A stretch of DNA of 64,000 nt, from NCBI GenBank assembly GCA_000244995.1, contig CM001438.1, positions 5,436,096 to 5,500,095 of the forward strand, read 5' to 3'. The stretch is from Burkholderiales bacterium JOSHI_001 (GTDB lineage: Bacteria; Pseudomonadota; Gammaproteobacteria; Burkholderiales; Burkholderiaceae_C). The position numbers and the translations under genes were made by a program. The notes under the pieces are model-generated. The model worked only from the letters and a program-made list of their open reading frames with translations. It was not told the DNA's origin and ran no database searches. Shown here piece after piece: positions 1-7,167 of this stretch. The first letter of the stretch is position 1, and every line of letters begins with the position of its first letter.

Positions 1-375
1 CAGCGCGACGGCCTGCCGCTGTCGCCCATGCAGATGCCGGCCGCCGACTGGATCACCCAGCACCCCGAGTACCACGCCGACCTGGCCGACGAAGCCGCGG
101 CCCTGGCCGCGGTGTACACGGTGGAAGAAGGCCGCAGCAACCCCTTCCTGCACCTGAGCATGCACCTGTCCATCCATGAGCAGTGCAGCATCGACCAGCC
201 CACCGGCATCCGCCAGGCGGTGCAACTGCTGGCCAGCAAGCGCAACAGCCTGCACGAGGCCCACCACGAGGTGATGGAGGCCCTGGGCGAGATGATCTGG
301 GCCAGCCAGCGCAGCGGCCTGCCGCCGGATGGGCAGGCGTATATCGACAACGTGCGGCGGCGCGCCACGCGTTAG
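1..375 (+). CDS. DUF1841 family protein (5' end outside window)
   Basis: The reading frame is open from the first base and ends at TAG 373-375, so the N-terminus lies upstream of the window. The visible part has the features of the proteobacterial DUF1841 family: a DWI..HPEYH segment, a central FLHLSMHLSIHEQ stretch and a C-terminal helix rich in His and Glu (HEAHHEVMEALGEMIW). The conserved His residues could bind metal, but that is inference. The function of the family is unknown. The DUF1015 gene follows after 3 bases, so the two are probably co-transcribed. Confidence 0.85.
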   Translation, partial: QRDGLPLSPMQMPAADWITQHPEYHADLADEAAALAAVYTVEEGRSNPFLHLSMHLSIHEQCSIDQPTGIRQAVQLLASKRNSLHEAHHEVMEALGEMIWASQRSGLPPDGQAYIDNVRRRATR

Positions 376-378
376 CCT

Positions 379-1713
379 GTGACCACCATGCCGAACTGCT
401 TCCGCCCCCCTCGCCTGCTGCTGCCCCGCCCGGGCACCGACCTGCAACGCTGGTGCGTCATCGCCTGCGACCAGTACACCAGCGAGCCCGGCTACTGGGC
501 CCGCGTGGCGGCCGCCGTGGGCAGCGCGCCGTCCACCCTGCACCTGATCTACCCCGAGGTCTTCCTGGCCGCGCCCGACAAGGCCGAGCGCGTGGCGCGC
601 ATCCAGGACCGCATGCGCCGCACCCTGGCCGACGGCCTTCTGCAGCCGCACGACGGCATGGTGCTGGTGGAACGCAGCCTGCACGACGGCCGCGTGCGCC
701 GCGGCCTGATGCTGGAACTGGACCTGGAGCACTACGACCACGCGCCCAGCAGCAGCAGCCTGATCCGGCCCACCGAAGGCACCATCGTCGAACGCATCGC
801 GCCGCGGCTGGCGGTGCGCCAGGGCGCCGCGCTGGAGCTGCCGCACATCCTGGTGCTGATCGACGACCCCGCACACACCGTCATCGAGCCTTTGGCCGCG
901 AACCGTGCGGCATTGACGCCGCTGTACGACACCCCGTTGATGCTGAACGGCGGCCGCGTGGCCGGCCATGCGCTGGACGCTTCGGCCCAGGCGCGCGCGC
1001 TGCAGGCCCTGCAGGCCCTGGGCGACGGCGCGGCCTTCGCCGCCCGCCACGGCCTGCCCGCGGGCGCGCCGCCCATGCAGTTTGCGGTGGGCGACGGCAA
1101 CCATTCGCTGGCCACGGCCAAGGCCGGCTGGGAACACGTGAAGGCCACCCAGCCCGGCGCCGCCGGCAGCGACCACCCCGCGCGCTGGGCCCTGGTGGAG
1201 GTGGAAAACATCCACGACCCGGCGCTGCAGTTCGAGCCCATCCACCGCCTGCTGATCGGCGTGCAGGTGGACTTGCGTGCCGCGCTGGCCGCTCATTTCG
1301 GCGCCCAGGTGACGGTGGAAGAACAGCCCGACGCCGCGGCCCTGCGCGCCGCCTTGGCGTCACAGCCGCGCGAGGTGCACGCGGCCGGCCTGCTGGAACC
1401 CGGCGGCCGCCACGCCCTGGTGCGGGTGCTGGGCCAGCCCGCCGCGCAACTGGACGTGGCCACGTTCCAGGGTTTCGTGGACGCGCTGCTGGCCCAGGGC
1501 GGCGCGGCCGAGGTGGACTATGTGCACGGCGACGACGCGCTGGCGCAGCTGGCCGCCGCGCCCGGCCATGCCGGCCTGCACCTGGCTACCCTGGGAAAGA
1601 GCGAACTGATCGCCCGCGTGGCCCGCCACGGGCCGCTGCCGCGCAAGAGCTTTTCCATGGGCGAAGCCGACGAAAAGCGCTTTTACCTGGAAGCGCGCGC
1701 CATCCAGGGCTGA
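379..1713 (+). CDS. DUF1015 family protein (COG4198-like)
   Basis: This 444-residue protein fits the DUF1015 family in length and layout. It opens with a typical proline-rich strand (FRPPRLLLPRPG) followed by a WCVIACDQYTSEPGYW motif, and has the family hallmark GDGNHSLATAK near residue 240, where His and Asn resemble a ParB/Srx-like nucleotide-binding signature. The biochemical role is not established. The chosen start is GTG at 379, just after the DUF1841 stop; ATG at 388 is an alternative three codons in. Its closeness to the DUF1841 gene suggests one transcript. Confidence 0.88.
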   Translation: MTTMPNCFRPPRLLLPRPGTDLQRWCVIACDQYTSEPGYWARVAAAVGSAPSTLHLIYPEVFLAAPDKAERVARIQDRMRRTLADGLLQPHDGMVLVERSLHDGRVRRGLMLELDLEHYDHAPSSSSLIRPTEGTIVERIAPRLAVRQGAALELPHILVLIDDPAHTVIEPLAANRAALTPLYDTPLMLNGGRVAGHALDASAQARALQALQALGDGAAFAARHGLPAGAPPMQFAVGDGNHSLATAKAGWEHVKATQPGAAGSDHPARWALVEVENIHDPALQFEPIHRLLIGVQVDLRAALAAHFGAQVTVEEQPDAAALRAALASQPREVHAAGLLEPGGRHALVRVLGQPAAQLDVATFQGFVDALLAQGGAAEVDYVHGDDALAQLAAAPGHAGLHLATLGKSELIARVARHGPLPRKSFSMGEADEKRFYLEARAIQG

Positions 1714-1748
1714 GCGCCCCAATTCCGCCGTCGATGTATCTGCCGGGG

Positions 1749-1771
1749 GGGTGCGACGTTCTGTCGCACCC
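1749..1771. other. Strong hairpin in the 1714-1802 intergenic gap
   Basis: GGGTGCGAC (1749-1757) and GTCGCACCC (1763-1771) form a perfect 9-bp stem with a 5-nt loop. No T tract follows on the plus strand, so it is not a clear intrinsic terminator. It lies between the DUF1015 stop and the secreted-protein gene and could be a Rho-assisted terminator or leader structure. Confidence 0.45.
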
Positions 1772-1802
1772 GGCGCTTTGCCGTTCCCTTCTGGAGAAAC
1801 CC

Positions 1803-2246
1803 ATGCATCGACTGACCGGCTTGCTGGTGACCGCAGGGCTGGCCCTGTGGGCCGCCGCCCCCACCGAGGCGAACGCCGCCAGCAACAACGGCTTGAACTG
1901 CAACATCGACGTCACCTACCGGCACACCAACGCCGGCACGGTGTTCAGCACCCAGACCTACAGCCGCGCCTTTGCGGTGGCGGATGGGGCACCGTTCAGC
2001 GAAGATTTCTCCACGCCCACGCGCTTCAAGTCCTTCAGCGCCAGCGCGGCCACGCTGCGCGGCGCCACCGTCGTCACCGCCGACTTCGTCGACGATGTGG
2101 GCGTGTTCAGCACCGTGTCCTTCACCACCCAGGTCACCGTGCTCAGCGACGTGGCCACCAACTCGGGCAGCCTGGGCTACGCCACGTCGCTGGGCGTGGC
2201 CGGCAGCCACGACACCTTCTACGCGCTGAGCTGCGCGCGGCGCTGA
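1803..2246 (+). CDS. Small secreted protein of unknown function
   Basis: ATG 1803 is preceded by GGAGA at a proper distance and starts a 147-residue protein. Residues 1-22 form a signal peptide (basic start, hydrophobic LLVTAGLALWAAA core, likely cleavage after an Ala in TEANAA). The mature part is rich in Thr, Ser and Val with alternating hydrophobic residues, as expected for a small beta-sandwich, and has two Cys (one near the mature N-terminus in LNCNID, one near the C-terminus in LSCARR) that could form a disulfide. I do not recognise a family. It stands alone between convergent neighbours. Confidence 0.7.
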   Translation: MHRLTGLLVTAGLALWAAAPTEANAASNNGLNCNIDVTYRHTNAGTVFSTQTYSRAFAVADGAPFSEDFSTPTRFKSFSASAATLRGATVVTADFVDDVGVFSTVSFTTQVTVLSDVATNSGSLGYATSLGVAGSHDTFYALSCARR

Positions 2247-2267
2247 GCGGGCCCGGCCCGCGCGGGG

Positions 2268-2975
2268 TCAGGTACCTGGCAGCAGCGGCCACCAGGCCGG
2301 GCCCGCCGGCGCACGAACGGTCCGCGCCGGCACGCCGCCCAGCGCCGGCAACGCCACTTCTTCGGCGTGCAGCCACAGGCGCTGCACGCCCAGCCAGGCC
2401 GCCACCGCGCGGTTGTGGGCGCCCTTGCCGTGCGTGCTGTCGCCCACCAGCGGGTGGGCGATGTGCTTGAAGTGGCGGCGGATCTGGTGGCGCCGCCCGG
2501 TCAGCGGTTGCACCGCCACCAGCGCATAGCGGCTGCTGGCGTGGCGGCCGTCGGGGAAGGGCCATTCGAAGGTGGCCAGGCGCTGCCAGCGGGTCAACGC
2601 CGGCAGCTGCGGCTGGCCGGTGGAGGGCTGTTCGGGGTCGCGCGCCAAAGGCTGGTCGATCAAGCCTTGCTCGGCGGGCCAGCCGCGCACCAGGGCCAGG
2701 TAGCGCTTGCCCACCAGGCCGTCTGCGAAGGCGGCGCCCAGCGTGCGCGCCGCATCCGCATGGCGCGCGAACAGCAGCACGCCTGAGGTGGCCTTGTCCA
2801 GCCGGTGCAGCGGCCACAGCGGCAGGCCCAGTTGCGCGCGCAGCAGGTCCAGCGCGTTGCGCATTTCGTGGGCGTCCAGCGACGTGGCGTGCACCAGCAG
2901 CCCGGCAGGCTTGTCGATGGCCACCAGGTCGTCGTCCAGGTGCAGCACCGTCAGTGCCGCGGCAGGGTGGTTCAC
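2268..2975 (-). CDS. truC: tRNA pseudouridine(65) synthase TruC (RluA family)
   Basis: This protein converts a uridine in tRNA (U65 in the E. coli enzyme) to pseudouridine. With start GTG 2975 it has 235 residues. It shows the RluA-family catalytic motif HRLDKATSG (catalytic Asp about residue 60), an N-terminal VAIDKPAGLLVH strand, and TruC-like stretches KRYLALVRGW, TGRRHQIRRHFKHIAHP, GDSTHGKG and GVQRLWLHA. The start overlaps the stop of the upstream NTF2-like gene by four bases (GTGA), which indicates translational coupling and argues against the longer open frame reaching 3056. It could be another small RluA member, but the C-terminal motifs favour TruC. Confidence 0.88.
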   Translation of the reverse strand: MNHPAAALTVLHLDDDLVAIDKPAGLLVHATSLDAHEMRNALDLLRAQLGLPLWPLHRLDKATSGVLLFARHADAARTLGAAFADGLVGKRYLALVRGWPAEQGLIDQPLARDPEQPSTGQPQLPALTRWQRLATFEWPFPDGRHASSRYALVAVQPLTGRRHQIRRHFKHIAHPLVGDSTHGKGAHNRAVAAWLGVQRLWLHAEEVALPALGGVPARTVRAPAGPAWWPLLPGT

Positions 2976-3355
2976 GCCCGGTTGCCGTCCAACCGCGGCT
3001 CGCCCATCACGAAGGACACCTTGCGGATGCGCCCTGCGGCCACCTCGTAGATGCACAGCATCTCCACCGTGCCGGGGCCTTGCGGGAAGCTGCGGGTCAA
3101 CTCTTCGAAGTCCACCACCACGGCCGCCGTGCCAGTGGGCATCACCGTGCGGCTGAGCAGTCGGGCGTGCAGCCCCGGTTCGGCAAAACGCACCTGGATG
3201 CGCGCGCGCATCTGCGCATGGCCGCGCGCCAGCAGGTCGCCGTGCAGGGTGTACTGCTCGGCGTCTTCGGCGTAGGTGGCCAGCCAGGCGTCCACGTCGC
3301 GGGCGTTGTAGGCGTCCAGCTGCTGCTGGACGAGGGCGGCGGGGTCGGTGGTCAT
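2972..3355 (-). CDS. NTF2/SnoaL-like (steroid delta-isomerase-like) protein
   Basis: A 127-residue cone-shaped alpha+beta NTF2-like fold is indicated by the pattern QQQLDAYNARDVDAWLATYAEDAEQY followed by G.LLARGHAQMRARIQVRFAE and a C-terminal beta-sheet ending in VSFVMGEPRLDG. Family members range from isomerases to polyketide cyclases and non-catalytic binding proteins, so the substrate cannot be named. It is the first gene of a two-gene unit with truC, sharing a GTGA stop/start overlap. Confidence 0.8.
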   Translation of the reverse strand: MTTDPAALVQQQLDAYNARDVDAWLATYAEDAEQYTLHGDLLARGHAQMRARIQVRFAEPGLHARLLSRTVMPTGTAAVVVDFEELTRSFPQGPGTVEMLCIYEVAAGRIRKVSFVMGEPRLDGNRA

Positions 3356-3406
3356 GGGCGGACGCGGTGCGGGGATGCTAGCGCCAGAGCCCGCGCGGCG
3401 CGGGTG

Positions 3407-3604
3407 TCAGGCCGGGTCGGCAGCGCCCGCCCCGGCTTCGGTGGGCGGCACCCACTCGGCCCAGTCCGGCCCGAACAGCTCGGCCGGGTGCTGGGTGCGG
3501 TCAGACCCGTTGCCGCAGGCCATGTCGGTGGCGGGGCAGTAGCGGTCACAGCCCCAGCAGGTGCGGTCGGGGCGGGCGGGGTTGACGGGGAACTTCTTGG
3601 CCAA
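3407..3604 (-). CDS. DUF3079 family small protein
   Basis: The short protein contains the DUF3079 signature KKFP.....PERxCWGCDRYC-like pattern, here KKFPVNPARPDRTCWGCD, then CGNGSDRTQHPAELFGPDW. Four Cys (C..C...C...C spacing) suggest a metal-binding knuckle; this is inference. Family members usually begin MAKKFP, which places the start at TTG 3604. An open frame continues upstream to TTG 3655, so the start is uncertain. The function of the family is unknown. Confidence 0.78.
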   Translation of the reverse strand: MAKKFPVNPARPDRTCWGCDRYCPATDMACGNGSDRTQHPAELFGPDWAEWVPPTEAGAGAADPA

Positions 3605-3691
3605 GGTGGACAGTGGGTGGGGCAACGTCCCGCAGTGTGGCCGCGGGCGCCCCAAGTCGGCTTGACCAAAGTCAGGTGCGGCAGGGCCGCT

Positions 3692-4936
3692 TCACAGATC
3701 GGCTTGCTGCTGGGCGTCGTTGCGCTGGCGCCGGCGGGCCTGGGTGCGGGAATGGTGGGCACACCACAGCAGGAAAGCGCCCGCCAACGCGAACTTGCCG
3801 CCTTCGATCAAGGCGCCGGGCACGCTGTAGCCGTGCTGGGTGTCCAGGCAGCGCGCCTCGGTGGAGCCGCGCAGGCAATGGGTGCGGTAGTCCACCAGGC
3901 CCACCATGTTGGCCAGGCCGAAGCCGATCAGCAAGCCACCCACCAACAGGCAAGCCGCCGCGTTGAACAGGTTCAATGCCACGCCATGGCCGCGGGGGCG
4001 GTAGGTGGGTGCGCGGACCTGGTCACCGGCAGCGTCGCGGGTCTTCAAGGATTCCAGCACCTTGATCGTCTGCTGGATCAGGCCGCGCCACTCGCCCGGC
4101 CGCACCTGTTTCTGCGGCTTGGCCATGTAGACGAAGCCCACATCCACCGACACATCCCAGCCGGGGGGCTGCCAGGTGACCACGCGGCCCTTCACCGCTT
4201 CGGGAATGGCCACGATGAAGAAGGTGGTGACCACGGTGGCACCGTTGTCGCCCCGCAGGCCGAAGCCCACGTGCCGCAGGTCCATCACGGTGTAGTGGTG
4301 GCCGTCTTCCAGGCCTTCGGTAACGGACAGGGGTTCCGGGTTCTCGCATTCCAGCCGGTCCCACAAGGGCTTGTCATAGCCCTTCACCAAGCCCTTGGCC
4401 ACCGGCCCGGGGCGCGGCTGGCCGATGAGGGGCGTGTTGACGGCGAGCTTGTCGGTGATGGGCCGGTCCAGGGTGGCCTGGTGCCCGTAGGGGACGTCGG
4501 CCAGGGCCGAATAGGCGATGCGTTTGTTGCCCGCCAGAAAGACCTTCAGGTCCCGACCGTCGGCCTGCCGGCGTGCGGTGTCGACGTAGACGCCCGCGGC
4601 CATCAGCAGCACCCAGGCCAGCCCGAACAGGCCCGGCAGGCCGTTCACCGCCAGCACCACCCCGGCGGGCAGCAGGCACAGGGCCCCGCGTGCGCGCAGA
4701 CTGCGCTGCCGCCTCAGCAACCAGATCAGCGGAAAGAGGCTGACGATGTACACGACGAAAAACGCGATGGGGGCGTAGATGGCGAGGATGAAGCCACCGG
4801 CGCCGGCTTGCCTGACCCACAGTTCCTGGTGCAGCAAGTGGCAGGGCCACCAGCCCAGCAGCGCGGCCACGGCCGCGGCAGCGGCCGTCCAGGCCGGTGA
4901 CAGCGGGCCGTCGTCGGTATCGGGGTTCAAGGGCAT
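3692..4936 (-). CDS. Integral membrane protein of unknown function
   Basis: The likely start is ATG 4936 (MPLNPDTDDG), giving 414 residues; ATG 4981 and an upstream start at 5041 are also open. The N-terminal third has about four hydrophobic segments (around AAVAALLGWW, FILAIYAPIAFFVVYIVSLFPLIW, ALCLLPAGVVLAV and GLFGLAWVLLMAAGVYV). A soluble middle domain of about 200 residues follows, then two more membrane segments (LLVGGLLIGFGLANMVGL and a C-terminal one near FALAGAFLLWCA). The tail is basic. No family is recognised; the soluble domain sits between membrane parts as in some toxin-immunity or envelope proteins, but nothing decides this. Confidence 0.65.
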   Translation of the reverse strand: MPLNPDTDDGPLSPAWTAAAAAVAALLGWWPCHLLHQELWVRQAGAGGFILAIYAPIAFFVVYIVSLFPLIWLLRRQRSLRARGALCLLPAGVVLAVNGLPGLFGLAWVLLMAAGVYVDTARRQADGRDLKVFLAGNKRIAYSALADVPYGHQATLDRPITDKLAVNTPLIGQPRPGPVAKGLVKGYDKPLWDRLECENPEPLSVTEGLEDGHHYTVMDLRHVGFGLRGDNGATVVTTFFIVAIPEAVKGRVVTWQPPGWDVSVDVGFVYMAKPQKQVRPGEWRGLIQQTIKVLESLKTRDAAGDQVRAPTYRPRGHGVALNLFNAAACLLVGGLLIGFGLANMVGLVDYRTHCLRGSTEARCLDTQHGYSVPGALIEGGKFALAGAFLLWCAHHSRTQARRRQRNDAQQQADL

Positions 4937-5128
4937 GGGTTGCAAGCGCAGGGCCGCCCGGTGCGCGGGCACGGCGAACATGCTATCGGCGGCCCACCCG
5001 GACGCACGGCGTGCCGCGGGCGGCGCCGTGCACAAGCGCACGCTGGGCCGGGCCGGCCGGGCGACCGCTGCAGCGTGGCCATGCCGCGCAGCGGCACGCC
5101 GCGTTTCAGGGGCGCGTGCGCGGGTGGG

Positions 5129-5731
5129 TCAGCCAGGCAGGCCCGGCTGGATGTGGCCCAGCGCGTTGGCCACGAAGCTGTCCTTTTCGCCCACCGGCGC
5201 CACGTAGTGCAGGGCCTGCTGCGCTGCGTCCAGGCCCACGCTGCGGGCGATGACCCAGGCCGCCAGGTAGGCCGACGCCAGGCAGCCGCCGGCGGTGGCG
5301 ATGTTGCCGCGGGCGAAGAAGGGCTGACTCAGTACCTGCACACCCGCTTCCTGCACCCAGGGCTTGGTCAGCAAATCGGTGCAGGCGGGGATGCCGTCCA
5401 CCAGGCCCAGCCTGGCCAGCACCAGGGTGCCCGAGCACTGCGCGCCCACCAACTGGCGCCGCGGGTCCAGCCGCAGCCGGCCCATCAGTGCAGGGTCTTC
5501 CACGATCTGCCGCGTGAGCATGCCGCTGCCCACCAGCACCGCGTCGGCGCTGGCCGCGTCTTCCAGTGGGGACTGCGCCTGCACGGTGACGCCGTTCATC
5601 GAGGTGACGCTGGTTTCCGGGCAGCAGAGGCTGACGCGCCAGCCGGGCTGCTTCACCCGGTTCAGCACGCCCAGGGCGATGAAGGAGTCCAGCTCGTTGA
5701 AGCCCTGGAAGGTGAGGATGGCGATGTGCAT
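5129..5731 (-). CDS. DJ-1/PfpI family protein
   Basis: The start ATG 5731 gives a 200-residue protein with the flavodoxin-like DJ-1/PfpI fold (AILTFQGFNELDSFIALGVLNR at the N-terminus, written here in parts: AILTFQGF, ELDSFIAL). The nucleophile elbow AQCSGT places the conserved Cys at residue 99. Members act as glyoxalase/deglycase-like enzymes, chaperones or AraC-like sensor domains; no substrate can be assigned. A decayed copy of the central part of this gene lies at 16043-16184, about 11 kb away on the same strand. Immediately upstream is the 3' end of a lost PH-domain gene. Confidence 0.85.
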   Translation of the reverse strand: MHIAILTFQGFNELDSFIALGVLNRVKQPGWRVSLCCPETSVTSMNGVTVQAQSPLEDAASADAVLVGSGMLTRQIVEDPALMGRLRLDPRRQLVGAQCSGTLVLARLGLVDGIPACTDLLTKPWVQEAGVQVLSQPFFARGNIATAGGCLASAYLAAWVIARSVGLDAAQQALHYVAPVGEKDSFVANALGHIQPGLPG

Positions 5732-5756
5732 CGCCGGATTGTGCGGGCGATGGGTT

Positions 5757-5853
5757 TCAGGCCGCCCGCTGGGCGCTGTCCTGCGCCTGCACGAAGGCCT
5801 TGCGGAAGGCCAGGGGTTCGGCGATGCCATCCAGCAGGGTCTGCGATGCGCCG
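5757..5853 (-). pseudogene. Remnant of the 3' end of a PH-domain gene (copy of 16965-17393)
   Basis: Read on the minus strand, this segment encodes the last 32 residues of the PH-domain protein found whole at 16965-17393 (GASQTLLDGIAEPLAF, then RKAFVQAQDSAQRAA and a stop). About nine bases in ten match that gene by eye. Homology ends abruptly near 5853, so only the tail survives. It lies 25 bases upstream of the DJ-1 gene, in the same gene order as the other locus. Confidence 0.85.
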
Positions 5854-5952
5854 AATACCTTGGCCTGACCGGGGAGCATGGCGGGATTGCGGGCCCGCAG
5901 CGCCTGACACACACTTGCGCGCGATGCGCCGCTAGGCTGTCAGGGGGCTTGC

Positions 5953-7167
5953 ATGATCCAGTCCATCGTCTTTGTGCACGGTACCGGCGTGCGCAGCTGG
6001 TCCTACCGGGTCACCGCCGACAAGGTTCAGGCGGCCCTCCGCGCACGCGGCTTCAAGGGCCACTTCGAACCCTGCCTCTGGGGCGACAAGCATGGGGCGG
6101 GCTTGTCGCACCAGGGCCGATCCATTCCGCAGTTTTCCGGTGTGCAGGCCACGACACCGGACGACCGCGCCTGGCAGGCGCTGTGGTCGCTGCTGGCGGC
6201 CGACCCCTTGTTCGAGTTGCGTGAGCTGGCCGGCGGCAGCCCGGCGCAGACCCTGCTTCCACCCGCCGCGCAGCAGGCGCTGCAGGCCTTCCCGGCCCTG
6301 CTGCGTTCGCTGTCCAGCGACGCGGTGGTGCTGGCCAAGTCCCGTGGTCTGCTGGGCGCGGCCCTGCTGGCCGAGGCCCTGAACGCGGTGGCCGACAGCG
6401 ATGCGCTGGCCCTGGCCACGAAAGCGTCGCCCGGCGTGAACACCGGCCTGCGCCAGGCCGCGGCGCGTGCCGTGGTGGCCCAGGCGCAGCGCCTGCGTGC
6501 CGACCCCGCCCGCCAGCAGGGGGGTGACGGCGACAGCGCGCCGCTGCCGCAGGCCCAGCGTGACGAACTGGTCAACGCCCTGGTGGACGCCCTGGGCGGC
6601 GTGGAGATGGGCGCGGTGGCCGACTGGGTGAAGAAGCGCCTGATCGGCCTGGGCGCGCGCTGGGCCACCGACCTGGCCCAGCGCCACCGCGACGTGCTCT
6701 ACAACGGCGCCTACCCGGCGGCCGGCGACATCCTGCTGTACCAGAAGGACGGCAGCGCCATCCGCGATGAAATTGCCCAGCATGTGGCCGCCTGCGCCGG
6801 ACCGGTGGCGATCATCGCCCACAGCCTGGGTGGCATCGCCTGCGTGGACCTGCTGGTCGAACGCGCTCTGCCGGCGGTGCAGTTGCTGGTGACCGTGGGC
6901 TCGCAGGCGCCCCTGCTCTACGAGATGGGCGCCTTGCGCCAGCTGACGCTGAACCAGCCGCTGCCGGCGCACTTCGTGCCCCACTGGCTGAACGTGTTCG
7001 ACCCCGACGACTTGCTCAGCTACCAGGCGGCCCCGGTCTTTGCGCCCCCGGTCCCCGGCGGCACGGTGCGCGACCTGCAGGTGCAAAGCGGCCAGCCCTT
7101 CCCCATGTCCCACAGCGCCTATTGGGAGAGCGACCTGCTGTGGAACACCGTCGCCCCCCTGTTGTGA
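5953..7167 (+). CDS. Alpha/beta-hydrolase (lipase/esterase-like), first gene of the conflict cassette
   Basis: The 404-residue protein begins with a beta-strand and oxyanion region IVFVHGTGVRSW, typical of alpha/beta hydrolases. The nucleophile elbow is AHSLGG with the catalytic Ser at 291; a probable catalytic His is H387 in FPMSHSAYW, and an Asp near NVFDPDDLLSY (about residues 355-360) may complete the triad. A long alpha-helical insert (about residues 70-230) separates strand 1 from the elbow and could be a lid. There is no signal peptide, so it should act in the cytosol. Its stop overlaps the start of the caspase gene (GTGA), so the two are translationally coupled. I infer an effector or effector-processing role; the substrate (lipid, ester or peptide) is unknown. 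Confidence 0.8.
   Translation: MIQSIVFVHGTGVRSWSYRVTADKVQAALRARGFKGHFEPCLWGDKHGAGLSHQGRSIPQFSGVQATTPDDRAWQALWSLLAADPLFELRELAGGSPAQTLLPPAAQQALQAFPALLRSLSSDAVVLAKSRGLLGAALLAEALNAVADSDALALATKASPGVNTGLRQAAARAVVAQAQRLRADPARQQGGDGDSAPLPQAQRDELVNALVDALGGVEMGAVADWVKKRLIGLGARWATDLAQRHRDVLYNGAYPAAGDILLYQKDGSAIRDEIAQHVAACAGPVAIIAHSLGGIACVDLLVERALPAVQLLVTVGSQAPLLYEMGALRQLTLNQPLPAHFVPHWLNVFDPDDLLSYQAAPVFAPPVPGGTVRDLQVQSGQPFPMSHSAYWESDLLWNTVAPLL

Noticed and set aside
2954-4900. Long plus-strand open frame of 648 codons
   Set aside because: It runs antisense to truC, the NTF2-like, DUF3079 and membrane-protein genes, all with recognisable families or topology, and its own translation is low-complexity Gly/His/Gln-rich without motifs. 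It is a high-GC shadow.
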